Source of the DNA: Kibdelosporangium philippinense
Lineage (GTDB): Bacteria > Actinomycetota > Actinomycetes > Mycobacteriales > Pseudonocardiaceae
Reading direction: 5' to 3'
DNA: 64,000 nt
Assembly: GCF_021390435.2 (NCBI RefSeq)
Contig: NZ_JAJVCN010000001.1
Span: forward strand, 1 to 64,000
Shown here: piece after piece, positions 27,735-36,216 of the stretch
How the letters are laid out: every line of letters starts with the position of its first letter
Position numbering within the stretch: position 1 is the stretch's first letter
Program-made: the position numbers and the translations under genes
The notes under the pieces: generated by a model
The model's input: the letters and a program-made list of their open reading frames with translations, nothing else
Databases searched by the model: none
Told to the model about the DNA's origin: nothing

Positions 27735-29168
27735 ATGGCGAACAGCACGGAAGGCACGGCCCGCATCGCGGTAACCGGCCTAGCGACGATGGGCAGCAAC
27801 CTGGCGCGGAACCTCGCCAGGCACGGCTACAAGGTGGCGGTGCACAACCGCTCGTTTGCCCGCACCAAAGCGCTCATCGAGCAGTACGGCCACGAGGGCG
27901 ACTTCGTCCCGGCCGAGACCACGGCCGAGCTGGTCGCGTCCCTGCAGCGACCCCGTCAGGTGATCATCATGGTCAAGGCGGGCGGACCGACCGACGCGGT
28001 GATCGACGAGCTCGCCGACGCGATGGAGCCCGGCGACATGATCATCGACGGCGGCAACGCGCACTTCGCCGACACCCGTCGCCGTGAGGCGGCGCTCAAG
28101 GAGCGTGGCCTGCACTTCGTCGGCGCGGGTATCTCCGGCGGCGAGGAAGGCGCGCTGAACGGCCCGAGCATCATGCCGGGCGGCTCCCCGGAGTCCTACA
28201 AGCACCTCGGCCCGGTCCTCGAGGACATCGCGGCGAAGGTGGACGGCGAGCCGTGCTGCGTGCACGTCGGACCGGACGGCGCCGGACATTTCGTGAAGAT
28301 GGTGCACAACGGCATCGAGTACGCCGACATGCAGCTGATCGCGGAGTCCTACGACCTGCTGCGCCGGGCCGGTGGCCTCGAGCCCGCGGCGATCGCGGAC
28401 GTGTTCCGCACGTGGAACTCCGGTGACCTGGAGTCCTACCTGGTCGAGATCACCGCGGAGGTGCTCGGGCACGTGGACGCGGAGACCGGCAAGCCGTTCG
28501 TGGACATCATCACCGACCAGGCCGAGCAGAAGGGCACCGGCCGCTGGACCGTGCAGGAAGCCCTTGAACTGGGCATTCCGGTCACGGGTATCGCGGAGGC
28601 GGTGTTCGCGCGGTCCCTGTCGGCCCGTGTCGACCAGCGGTCGGCCCTGCAGTCCACTTCGGACGCTTCGGTGCAGGTGCCGGACACGCTCGTCGACGAC
28701 GTGCGCTCGGCGCTCTACGCCTCGAAGGTCGTGGCGTACGCCCAGGGCTTCGACCAGATGCGTGCGGCAAGCGAGCAGTACGACTGGGACATCGACCTCG
28801 GTGCGATGGCGACCATCTGGCGTGGCGGCTGCATCATCCGCGCGGTGTTCCTCAACCGCATCCGTGAGGCGTACGAGAAGGCTCCGGACCTGCCGTCGCT
28901 GCTCGTCGACGACTACTTCCGGTCGGCCGTCGAGAACGCCGTCGACGCGTGGCGCCGCGTGGTCACCACGGCCGTGCAGGCCGGCGTGCCGGTTCCCGGG
29001 TTCTCCAGCGCGTTGGCGTACTACGACGCGCTGCGGTCCGAGCGCCTGCCTGCCGCCCTGATCCAGGGCCTGCGGGACTTCTTCGGCGCGCACACGTACC
29101 GCCGGGTCGACAAGGACGGCAGCTTCCACACCCTGTGGAGTGGCGACCGCAACGAGATCGACGCCTAG
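27735..29168 (+). CDS. gnd: 6-phosphogluconate dehydrogenase, decarboxylating
   Basis: Oxidative pentose-phosphate enzyme converting 6-phosphogluconate to ribulose 5-phosphate and CO2 with NADP reduction; 477 residues, normal for the dimeric class. The N-terminal dinucleotide fold has VTGLATMGSNLARN and the HNRS motif. The catalytic lysine lies in GHFVKMVHNGIEYADMQLI. The substrate-binding IIRAVFLNRI and C-terminal AHTYRRVDKDGSFH regions are intact. It is followed after 4 bp by a strong bidirectional terminator. Confidence 0.97.
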   Translation: MANSTEGTARIAVTGLATMGSNLARNLARHGYKVAVHNRSFARTKALIEQYGHEGDFVPAETTAELVASLQRPRQVIIMVKAGGPTDAVIDELADAMEPGDMIIDGGNAHFADTRRREAALKERGLHFVGAGISGGEEGALNGPSIMPGGSPESYKHLGPVLEDIAAKVDGEPCCVHVGPDGAGHFVKMVHNGIEYADMQLIAESYDLLRRAGGLEPAAIADVFRTWNSGDLESYLVEITAEVLGHVDAETGKPFVDIITDQAEQKGTGRWTVQEALELGIPVTGIAEAVFARSLSARVDQRSALQSTSDASVQVPDTLVDDVRSALYASKVVAYAQGFDQMRAASEQYDWDIDLGAMATIWRGGCIIRAVFLNRIREAYEKAPDLPSLLVDDYFRSAVENAVDAWRRVVTTAVQAGVPVPGFSSALAYYDALRSERLPAALIQGLRDFFGAHTYRRVDKDGSFHTLWSGDRNEIDA

Positions 29169-29172
29169 AAAA

Positions 29173-29220
29173 CCTCGTGAGTGGTTATCCGTGTTCTAAC
29201 ACGGATAACCACTCACGAGG
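29173..29220. terminator. Perfect 23-bp hairpin, bidirectional terminator
   Basis: CCTCGTGAGTGG...GTGTT at 29173-29195 pairs without mismatch with 29198-29220 across a 2-nt loop. On the plus side it is followed by GTTTTTC and on the minus side by TTTTC, so it can end both gnd and the convergent SulP gene. The centre reads TTCTAACA, like two other hairpins in the window. Confidence 0.92.
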
Positions 29221-29225
29221 GTTTT

Positions 29226-31358
29226 TCAGGCCTGGGACTCTAGCTGGAGTAGCCGGAAGTCGTCCGGGTCGACCAGGTAGACACGGGCTTCGGCCAGGTC
29301 GAAGTACATCCCGACCAGCCGCAGTTTCCCTTGCTCCTCGGCCTTGCGGACACTGGGATACGTCCGCAGGTTGTCCAACTGCTGCGCGACATTGGCCGCT
29401 GCCAACAGTTCCAGATCGTCCGTCCCGTCCACGCGCGCCAGACTCGAAGCGGCGTTACGCAACCACGAGTGCAGCCGAGTCCCTGGCTCCGCGGTGCCGC
29501 CCATCAGCGCCTTCATCGCGCCGCAGTGCGAATGTCCACAGACGACAATCGTGGGCACGTTCAACACATCGACGGCGAACTCGATCGCCGCGCCAACCGA
29601 GCTGTCCTCATCGGACTCCAGATGGACCGGCGGGACGAGGTTTCCGATGTTCCGTACGCAGAACTGCTCGCCAGGGCCACTGGACGTGATCAGGTTCGGC
29701 AGCACGCGTGAGTCCGCGCACGTGATGAACAACTGCTCGGGACGTTGCCCATTGCGAGCCAACTCGGCAAGGAACGGCCGGATCAGGTGCGCCGCCATCC
29801 TTTCGAACTCCAGTGCGCCGTCGAAAACCGGCTCACGTGGCTCGGGCATCCGGAAAGTCCGGCGCTCCCAGTCCGTCCAGCGACCGACCCACGGGATTGT
29901 CTTACGCCGCCCGGGTTCCCCGTCCCTGGCACGGCTGTACCAGGTGTCTTCCTCGTGCACCTCGACCTGGCCGCCGCGGTCTTCGTAGCCGGTACGCCAG
30001 TCGTCGATCGCCTCGAACGCGGCGTGATCCATGAAGTCGATGTGCAGCTGCAGAATCACCTTCTGGCCCACCGGAATCCTGCGCAACTCGCGAACCAGTC
30101 TGCCGACGCCGAGGAACACCAGCGATCCGCCGACGTCCACACGCCACTCGTCATCCTGCTGCGAGACTCGCACAGACGTATGGGCCAACCGGTACAGCGC
30201 GCGGACAACAGCGACCGCGACGCCAATCGCGACACCTTCCAACAGGCCCAGGGAGATCACACCGAGGACCGTGACCGCGTAGACGGCCAGTTCGCCGTGC
30301 AGTTTCAGGCACTTCAGATGTCCCGCGTACACGAGACGGACGCCGACGACGATGAGCACACCGGCGAGCGCGGCCATCGGTATGTGCTCCAACACGTTGG
30401 CCAGGAACAGAACGAACAGTGCGATCCAAACCCCGTGCAGGATGGACGAAGACCGCGTCCGTGCACCCGCGGCCACATTGGTGGAGCTACGGACGATCAC
30501 GCCAGCGACAGGCAATCCGCCCAGGGCACCGGAAACTGCGTTCGCGGCACCCTGGCCGATCAGTTCACGGTCCAGATCCGCCCGGGGACCGTTGTGCATC
30601 TTGTCCACGGCGACGGCCGACAGCAACGATCCCACGCTGGCGACCAGAGCGACGCTGAGCACGGCGAAGCCGATGTCCAGCACGCCTCCACTCGGGACTT
30701 CCGGAGTCGCCAGCCCCAGTAGGGGATTGTCGGGCAGTTGCACGGTATCCACGTCCCAGCCGGACAGGATCTCCAGCCCGGTCGCCGCCACGACCGCGAT
30801 CAGCGGCGCGGGAACGACGTTGCCGCGTGGGACTTTCGGCCACAGCACCATCAGTCCGATGGTGACGGCACCGACCGCGACCGCACCCCATACCGGCGCA
30901 TGCGTGAACAGGCCGACGACGCTGGACAGGACGTCGCTGTCGGCATGTCCGCCGAACAGGACCTGAAGCTGGCCGATGACGATCGTGATCCCGATACCCG
31001 CGAGCATGCCGTGCACGACCGCGGGGGACAGCGACAGCGTCAGGCGCCCGACTTTCGTGATGCCCAACAGGATTTGGACCACACCGGCGGCGATGGTGAT
31101 CCCGGCGGTGGCCGGCCAGCCGTACTGCTCGACCAGCCCGGCGACGATGACGGTCATGCCCGCGGCCGGTCCGCTGACCTGAAACGCCGACCCACCAAGG
31201 GAACCGGCGACGATTCCGCCGACAACGGCCGCGACCAGCCCGGCGATCAGCGGGGCACCGGACGCGGCCGCGATGCCGAGCGACAACGGAACGCTGATCA
31301 GAAAGACGACGAAGGACGCGGGCAGGTCATATCTGAGCACGGTTGAGACGCGAGACAT
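29226..31358 (-). CDS. SulP anion transporter fused to beta-carbonic anhydrase
   Basis: A 710-residue fusion. Residues 1 to about 390 form a SulP/SLC26 transporter with ten or more membrane segments (VSGPAAGMTVIVAGL and GLPVAGVIVRSSTN are family motifs). A STAS domain follows (VDVGGSLVFLGVGRLVREL). From about residue 510 there is a beta-carbonic anhydrase with the zinc-site motifs CADSR and HSHCG and the RNIGN segment. The likely job is bicarbonate or sulphate uptake with local CO2/bicarbonate interconversion. RBS AAGGAAAGAG precedes the ATG. The gene ends at the terminator shared with gnd. Confidence 0.93.
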   Translation of the reverse strand: MSRVSTVLRYDLPASFVVFLISVPLSLGIAAASGAPLIAGLVAAVVGGIVAGSLGGSAFQVSGPAAGMTVIVAGLVEQYGWPATAGITIAAGVVQILLGITKVGRLTLSLSPAVVHGMLAGIGITIVIGQLQVLFGGHADSDVLSSVVGLFTHAPVWGAVAVGAVTIGLMVLWPKVPRGNVVPAPLIAVVAATGLEILSGWDVDTVQLPDNPLLGLATPEVPSGGVLDIGFAVLSVALVASVGSLLSAVAVDKMHNGPRADLDRELIGQGAANAVSGALGGLPVAGVIVRSSTNVAAGARTRSSSILHGVWIALFVLFLANVLEHIPMAALAGVLIVVGVRLVYAGHLKCLKLHGELAVYAVTVLGVISLGLLEGVAIGVAVAVVRALYRLAHTSVRVSQQDDEWRVDVGGSLVFLGVGRLVRELRRIPVGQKVILQLHIDFMDHAAFEAIDDWRTGYEDRGGQVEVHEEDTWYSRARDGEPGRRKTIPWVGRWTDWERRTFRMPEPREPVFDGALEFERMAAHLIRPFLAELARNGQRPEQLFITCADSRVLPNLITSSGPGEQFCVRNIGNLVPPVHLESDEDSSVGAAIEFAVDVLNVPTIVVCGHSHCGAMKALMGGTAEPGTRLHSWLRNAASSLARVDGTDDLELLAAANVAQQLDNLRTYPSVRKAEEQGKLRLVGMYFDLAEARVYLVDPDDFRLLQLESQA

Positions 31359-31778
31359 TTCTCTTTCCTTGATCCAACAGGGGATGCCCCGGATTTCGTG
31401 ACGAAGTCCGAGGTTTTCCGGTCTGGTCTGGTGGGTCAGTCGGTTAACCGGGGCTGATCCACGAGGGCGCGCCGCGCGCGCCCGAAACCCCCACGTGGGC
31501 GGAAGGGCCCTCGGGGCGCCCTCTGTTGGTTGTTGGAACCTGCCGTCATGCGAACCTCCGTGTCGGCACGACCTGTGTCGGCACTGGGGTGGATCTATTG
31601 GGGCGGATTACGGTCTACAAGTCCTTTGTGTACCGTCCCGCTCAATACCCATGATGGCGTCAGATTGCTTGCAGCGCAAAAAATTCATCCGGACGAGTTG
31701 ATCACACCCGGCTCGGTGACAGCAGGTAAGAGACTGGTCCCAAGATCGACTCAACAAGATCGCCCGTCCGTGGGGAAC
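31359..31778. other. Gene-free region upstream of SulP-CA
   Basis: 420 bp between the SulP-CA start and the monooxygenase stop. No coding frame is convincing. CGGATTTCG (31390-31398) and CGAAGTCCG (31402-31410) form a short stem with one G-T pair about 30 bp before the SulP-CA start, so it would lie in the leader RNA. The stretch 31465-31530 is very GC-rich; 31560-31700 is less so and may hold the promoter. No known riboswitch was recognised. Confidence 0.5.
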
Positions 31779-32912
31779 TCAGACGAGATAACTCGCTGGC
31801 TCACTGATCCCAACCAATGCGCGACCGTATATGTCAGTGGACAGTTCCGCGCTGATCGTAGGGTGGCGTGCGGCGGTGTTCAGATCACGCCAGTACCGCT
31901 GAACCGGATTCGACGTGGCCAACGAACTCGCGCCGCCAACGCTGAGCAACAAGTCGGCGGCCTGCCGCAGCAGCTTCGACGCGTATCCAGTGTCCATTCG
32001 CACCCTGGCCCGCGTCTTGGGATCGAGCGGCGCGTCATTGTCCACACTGTCCGCCGCACGGAACAGATGCAGCCGTGCGGAATCGATCAGGGTGCGCGCG
32101 TTGGCCAGATTGGCCCGCAGATCAGGGGAATCCGCGAGATGCTCGTACACCGAGTCGGCCATCGGTTTGCCGCGCTCGACCACCCGCATGGTCGCGTCGA
32201 AGATCTCCTCGGCCGCGCCGAGCATCGTCCCGGCGAACGTCAGGGCCAGTGAGCCAAGGGATACGTGGTACAGCGACTCCCGAACCTCGGCCGGTGGCTG
32301 CATGAGGTCGGCGACATCCCTGATCCGGTGGTCCGGTACGAACACTTCCGCCGCGACCAGGGTGTGCGATCCAGTCCCACGTAGACCGGCCATGTCCCAA
32401 GTGTCTTCGATGGACAGTTCACGCGTTGGCACGAGAGCCATGGCCTCGCCGACAGTTTCGTTCTGTTCGTCGACGAGTGGCACTGCCAGCACGGCCCAAT
32501 TGGCTTGGTAGCAGCCGGAGACCCATGACCACCGTCCACTGACGACCTGTCCGCCGTCCACTCTGGCCGTCGACATTGCCATCCCGTTGAACGATCCACA
32601 GAAAGCTTGGTCCGGATTGTCCGTCCACAGTTCTTGTCGTGTGCGATCCGGGAAACGGGCGGCCAGATGCTGCGCGCCATAGGAGACGTCAATGATCCAC
32701 GAGCTGGACGGACATGCCCGAGCCAGTTCGACGACCACCTCAAGGCATGACGTCAGGTCCGCTTCGAGGCCGCCATACGCCTTCGGCACCCCGAGCCGGA
32801 ACAATCCCGCGTCGTGCAGCGCTTTCGCGCTTTCGTCGGAGAGCCGGTTCGCGCGCTCGGCTTCAGCCGCGTTCGCCCGCAGAACCTGGGTCACTGTTGT
32901 GAGAACGTCCAT
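31779..32912 (-). CDS. Acyl-CoA-dehydrogenase-fold flavin monooxygenase
   Basis: A 377-residue flavoprotein of the acyl-CoA dehydrogenase superfamily. Its N-terminal ARACPSSSWIIDVSYGAQH and SGRWSWVSGC segments are those of the two-component hydroxylase branch (HsaA/HpaB-like) rather than true dehydrogenases. Such enzymes use reduced flavin from a separate reductase to hydroxylate aromatic or polyketide substrates. AGGTG lies just before the ATG at 32912; a frame to 32993 adds no homology. The nearest flavin reductases are 26 kb away. The substrate is unknown. Confidence 0.82.
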   Translation of the reverse strand: MDVLTTVTQVLRANAAEAERANRLSDESAKALHDAGLFRLGVPKAYGGLEADLTSCLEVVVELARACPSSSWIIDVSYGAQHLAARFPDRTRQELWTDNPDQAFCGSFNGMAMSTARVDGGQVVSGRWSWVSGCYQANWAVLAVPLVDEQNETVGEAMALVPTRELSIEDTWDMAGLRGTGSHTLVAAEVFVPDHRIRDVADLMQPPAEVRESLYHVSLGSLALTFAGTMLGAAEEIFDATMRVVERGKPMADSVYEHLADSPDLRANLANARTLIDSARLHLFRAADSVDNDAPLDPKTRARVRMDTGYASKLLRQAADLLLSVGGASSLATSNPVQRYWRDLNTAARHPTISAELSTDIYGRALVGISEPASYLV

Positions 32913-33205
32913 CGAACACCTGCCGCGCCATAGTCGCTCGTTGGCGACACGGTATCGCTGGTGCGCCCGGTGTCGCTCGTGCGCACGCGGCACGTTCTGG
33001 ACAGATGAAAGAGAGACAACCTTTGTGGACCATGGCTTGGAGGCCAGCGGGACCGGAAATTCAGTCGGGGGGCGCGAAAATCCCGGCCCCGCTGGGGAGG
33101 GTCACCGGATGGCACGGGAGGTCGGCCGAGGGGAAGGGGGGGTGGCCGGGGGAGGGACCGTGCGATCCGGTCGAACCGGCGGCGTGGCCGGTTCGTCTTG
33201 GGTGC

Positions 33206-33532
33206 TCAGCAGGCGCCGAGCTGTGGGGTGTCGCGATAGGGCTGGTCGTCTTCGGTGACCAGCAGGCAAAGATGCGCCGCGAGGTACGCACGGCACGGCG
33301 CGGGCGCGCGGCCGAACAGGCGTCTGCGGCACGTTGGGCAGCGGCCTTGCTCGTCTGGACGGTGTTCATCCAGTACCGCCTGCAGTGCGGCGACAACGCG
33401 AGGAAGCTCGTTGTTGGCGATCCTCGGTGCAGTCGCCGGGTCGGCCGACTCCCCTCGACGGGTGAGATCGGCCAGGTAACCGTTCAGCGAGGACTCAAGG
33501 TGGCCGAAGATTGAATTGTTGACGTCGACCAC
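33206..33532 (-). CDS. Small hypothetical protein, possible zinc site
   Basis: About 108 residues. NNSIFGHLESSLNGYLADL forms an N-terminal helix; the C-terminal half has CPTCRRRLFGRAPAPC with later Cys residues, possibly a zinc site. Divergent from the HTH/DUF397 pair, a common neighbour arrangement in Pseudonocardiales. The start is unsure: GTG at 33532 is used; TTG at 33571, with AGGAG very close, is the alternative. Confidence 0.6.
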   Translation of the reverse strand: MVDVNNSIFGHLESSLNGYLADLTRRGESADPATAPRIANNELPRVVAALQAVLDEHRPDEQGRCPTCRRRLFGRAPAPCRAYLAAHLCLLVTEDDQPYRDTPQLGAC

Positions 33533-33662
33533 GGCTTCACCACGTCCTCTGCGTCCCGTGCGGACCTTCAACTGCTCCTGACAGGCGGTAAGAAGTAGCT
33601 TGGAGCTGCAAACCGCATTCTGCAAGTTGCAATACACGAATGGGTGACACCGGGAGCGGGAG

Positions 33663-34526
33663 ATGGCACGAGGGCAAAGCCCAACGGTCCGGCGGCGCAG
33701 GCTGGCGAGCGAACTTCGCCGGTTGCGCGAGACCGCGAAGCTGACCATCGAGGAAGTCGGTGAGAAGCTCGAATGCTCCGCGTCCAAGATCAGTCGGATC
33801 GAGACCGGCCACGTCGGTGTCACACCCCGCGACGCGCGCGATTTGCTTGAGCTCTACGACGTCGCGCCGGATCGGCTTGAGGCCCTTGTCCAACTGAGTC
33901 GCGAGGCTCGCAAAAAGGGCTGGTGGCACGCCTATAACGAAGTTTTCACCGGAGCGTTCGTCGGGCTTGAGTCGGATGCCACGTCACTGCGCGCTTTCCA
34001 GGCATTGCTCGTTCCAGGGCTGCTGCAAACCGAGGACTACATCCGGACCGTGATGCGCTCGATCAGGCCTGATTGGACCGAGGCCGAAGTGGAGCGCAGG
34101 GTCGTTGCGCGGATGGAACGCCAGCGGCTGCTGACCGATCCGGAACCGCCGAACTACTGGGCCATCATCGATGAAGCCGTGTTGCGCCGGACGGTTGGCG
34201 GTGCCCGTGTCATGCATGGACAGTTGCTCCGATTGTGTGAGCTCGCGGCCCTGCCGAACGTCACCATTCAGGTGGTTCCGTTCGAGGCCGGCGCACACTC
34301 CAGTATGGAGGGTCCCTTTCTGATCCTCGGTTTTCCGGAACAGATGGATCCGGATGTCGTCTATGTGGACACCACCACCGGCGGCGTCTACTTGGAGGAG
34401 CAGGCGGACGTCCAACGGTATACGTTGATGTTCGACCATTTGCGAGCGTCCGCGGCGAGCCCGGACGACAGTGTGCACATGGTCTCTCAGACAGCCGAAA
34501 GGTTGTCTCGTCAACGAGAGGAGTGA
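33663..34526 (+). CDS. Helix-turn-helix regulator with DUF5753
   Basis: A 287-residue XRE-type regulator. The HTH is near residues 18-70 (LRETAKLTIEEVGEKLECSASKIS in two parts), followed by the DUF5753 sensor-like domain with ALLVPGLLQTEDYIR and VQVVPFEAGAHSSMEG. The next gene, a DUF397 protein, overlaps its stop by 4 bp. Pairs of this kind (BldB/WhiJ-like systems in streptomycetes) influence development and antibiotic production; the DUF397 protein antagonises or modulates the regulator. The promoter region contains no clear operator. Confidence 0.93.
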   Translation: MARGQSPTVRRRRLASELRRLRETAKLTIEEVGEKLECSASKISRIETGHVGVTPRDARDLLELYDVAPDRLEALVQLSREARKKGWWHAYNEVFTGAFVGLESDATSLRAFQALLVPGLLQTEDYIRTVMRSIRPDWTEAEVERRVVARMERQRLLTDPEPPNYWAIIDEAVLRRTVGGARVMHGQLLRLCELAALPNVTIQVVPFEAGAHSSMEGPFLILGFPEQMDPDVVYVDTTTGGVYLEEQADVQRYTLMFDHLRASAASPDDSVHMVSQTAERLSRQREE

Positions 34527-34720
34527 AGGCTTTGACTGTTTCCGAACCGGCCGGCCCGGTGTGGCGCAAGAGCAGCCATAGCGGCGCCGGCAACGACTGT
34601 GTGGAAATCGCGCTGGCGCACACGGGCGCGAGCGTGCGCGACTCCAAGAACCCGGAAGCCGGCATGCTCCGATTCGGCACAGCGGGATGGGCGACGTTCA
34701 TCGACGCCGCCAGGAGATAG
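34523..34720 (+). CDS. DUF397 small regulator
   Basis: A 65-residue DUF397 protein. The family core is WRKSSHSGAGNDCVEIA and VRDSKNP, with the closing WATFIDAARR. GTG at 34523 overlaps the HTH gene's TGA. It is the standard small partner of XRE-DUF5753 proteins. Length and motifs are complete. Confidence 0.93.
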   Translation: MKALTVSEPAGPVWRKSSHSGAGNDCVEIALAHTGASVRDSKNPEAGMLRFGTAGWATFIDAARR

Positions 34721-34881
34721 CTGTCGAGAAGGTATCGATACAGCGCACTGCATAGCGGCACAATGGTCCAGACCTATTGCTCGATCAGGTCTGGACCTCT
34801 TAACGTCGAGGCATTTCCGACAGGACGTGGCCCGGTTCAGTGGGTCACCCCCTGCCCCTGGCGGAGGTCGATGATGGCTCG

Positions 34882-35810
34882 ATGGCGTTTTCCTTGATCG
34901 GCTTGATGGTCACGGCCTTGGCCGGACTGTTCGCGGTCTCGGTCGATCGGCAGGCCGTGAGAAACTGGCGAACGGCAACACTCGGCGGGTGACCGGCTAC
35001 TTCACCAGTTGGCGAACCGGCAAGGACGGTTCACCCGGTATCTGGCGAACAACATCCCGTGGTCCAAGATCACGCACATCAACTACGCGTTCGCGCATGT
35101 CGGCGCCGACAACAGGATCTCGGTCGGCCCAGCTGGCGCGGGCAACGCGTCGACCGGGATGGAGTGGCCTGGCGTGCCCGGCGCCGAAATGGATCTTTCC
35201 CTGTCCTACAAGGGACATTTCAACCTGCTGACCAAGTACAAGAAGCAGCACCCTGGCGTCAAAACACCGATTTCCATTGGCGGCCAGGCGGAAACCGGCG
35301 GATTCCTCAACCCGGACGGCAGTCGCACCGCGTCCCGTTCGCCGACTCGGTCGTCGGATTCCTGCGGCAGTACGGTTTCAACGGCGCCGACATCGACTAC
35401 GAGTACGCCACATCGGCCAACTACGCCGGAACCCTGACGACTTCTGGATTTCCCAGAGCACTCATGGTCAGCAGCTGGCCGGGTATGTCAACCTGACGCG
35501 CATCCTGCTGTCCAAACTGGACGCGGCAGGCGCGGCCGACGGCAAGCACTACCTGCTGACCGCCGCGGTCTCGTCATCCGGCTGGATCCTGCGCGGTGCC
35601 GAGGCCTAACAGGACACGCAGTACTTAGACTTCGTCAACCTGACGTCCTATGACCTGCACGGCTCGTGGAACCATTTCGTCGGCCCGAACGCGGCGTTGT
35701 TCGACGACGGCGCCGACGCCGAACTCAAGCACTGGAACGTTTACACGATCGCAGTACGAAGGAATGGGGTGACGATCCCGCCGACCGACCAGCCGCCAGG
35801 TCCCTGCTGA
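34882..35810 (+). pseudogene. GH18 chitinase, multiply broken
   Basis: Remnant of a secreted family-18 chitinase spread over three frames. ATG at 34882 begins a signal-peptide-like segment that ends in TGA just before VTGYFTSW (another frame). WSKITHINYAFAHVG continues in the frame starting at 35009. After a shift near 35325 comes GFLRQYGFNGADIDYEY, the catalytic DxDxE motif, and after another near 35450 comes VNLTRILLSKLDAAG. TAA at 35607 interrupts that frame, which resumes with [15 protein letters not shown]. The C-terminal barrel strands after [12 protein letters not shown] are missing. At least three frameshifts and two stops make it non-functional. Confidence 0.9.
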
Positions 35811-35817
35811 AGCCTGT

Positions 35818-35859
35818 CGTGAGTGGTTAGGCGAGTTCTAACCCGCGTACCCACTCACG
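35818..35859. terminator. CGTGAGTGG-type stem-loop
   Basis: Two 20-bp arms pair with three mismatches, ends CGTGAGTGG and CCACTCACG, with centre TTCTAACC. It lies 7 bp after the chitinase remnant's stop. The arms and centre resemble the gnd terminator, but there is no T-tract. Confidence 0.6.
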
Positions 35860-35907
35860 CGCTCTGAGCTGGGGAAACGTGGTGCCTTAGGCGCCCTTAC
35901 CTGGCTC

Positions 35908-35943
35908 GTGTGACCCCTTACTCCCTGCGGTAAGGGGTCACAC
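35908..35943. repeat. 14-bp perfect inverted repeat
   Basis: GTGTGACCCCTTAC (35908-35921) pairs exactly with 35930-35943 across 8 nt. It lies between the chitinase remnant and the small gene at 36035. It could be a terminator or an operator; there is no T-tract. Confidence 0.5.
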
Positions 35944-36034
35944 CCATAACAGTGGGTGTTCGCCCAATGCCCGGACCGGGGCCTTACGACGAATCTCATC
36001 ATCACCGAAACAGCGAGACAACGAGGTGAGTGAG

Positions 36035-36205
36035 ATGGAATGGACCACCCCGGAGGCGGTCAAGGCACAGGTCGAATACCGCAGGGGCGACATGGTCGCA
36101 CAGCAGCACATCCGTGCGATCCGCGAATCGCAGCCGCCGCGCTGGTGGCAGCGGATACGCGTACATCGGTCCGAGGACACAAAAGGTGACCGCGACGCGG
36201 CCTGA
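36035..36205 (+). CDS. Small hypothetical protein (56 aa)
   Basis: A short highly charged frame beginning MEWTTPEAVKAQVEYRRGD, containing PPRWWQRI and ending in TGA at 36203-36205. Supported by GAGGTGAG just before the ATG and by its place 11 bp before the large LuxR gene. No membrane segment and no family recognised. It could be a leader or partner protein of the regulator. Confidence 0.55.
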   Translation: MEWTTPEAVKAQVEYRRGDMVAQQHIRAIRESQPPRWWQRIRVHRSEDTKGDRDAA

Positions 36206-36216
36206 GGTGTGTCACT

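Noticed and set aside
27780-29129. 449-codon frame antisense to gnd
   Set aside because: Mirror of a certain enzyme gene; no recognisable protein features.
31530-32252. 240-codon plus-strand frame over the monooxygenase 3' end
   Set aside because: No homology, no RBS, and more than half lies antisense to a clear flavoenzyme gene.
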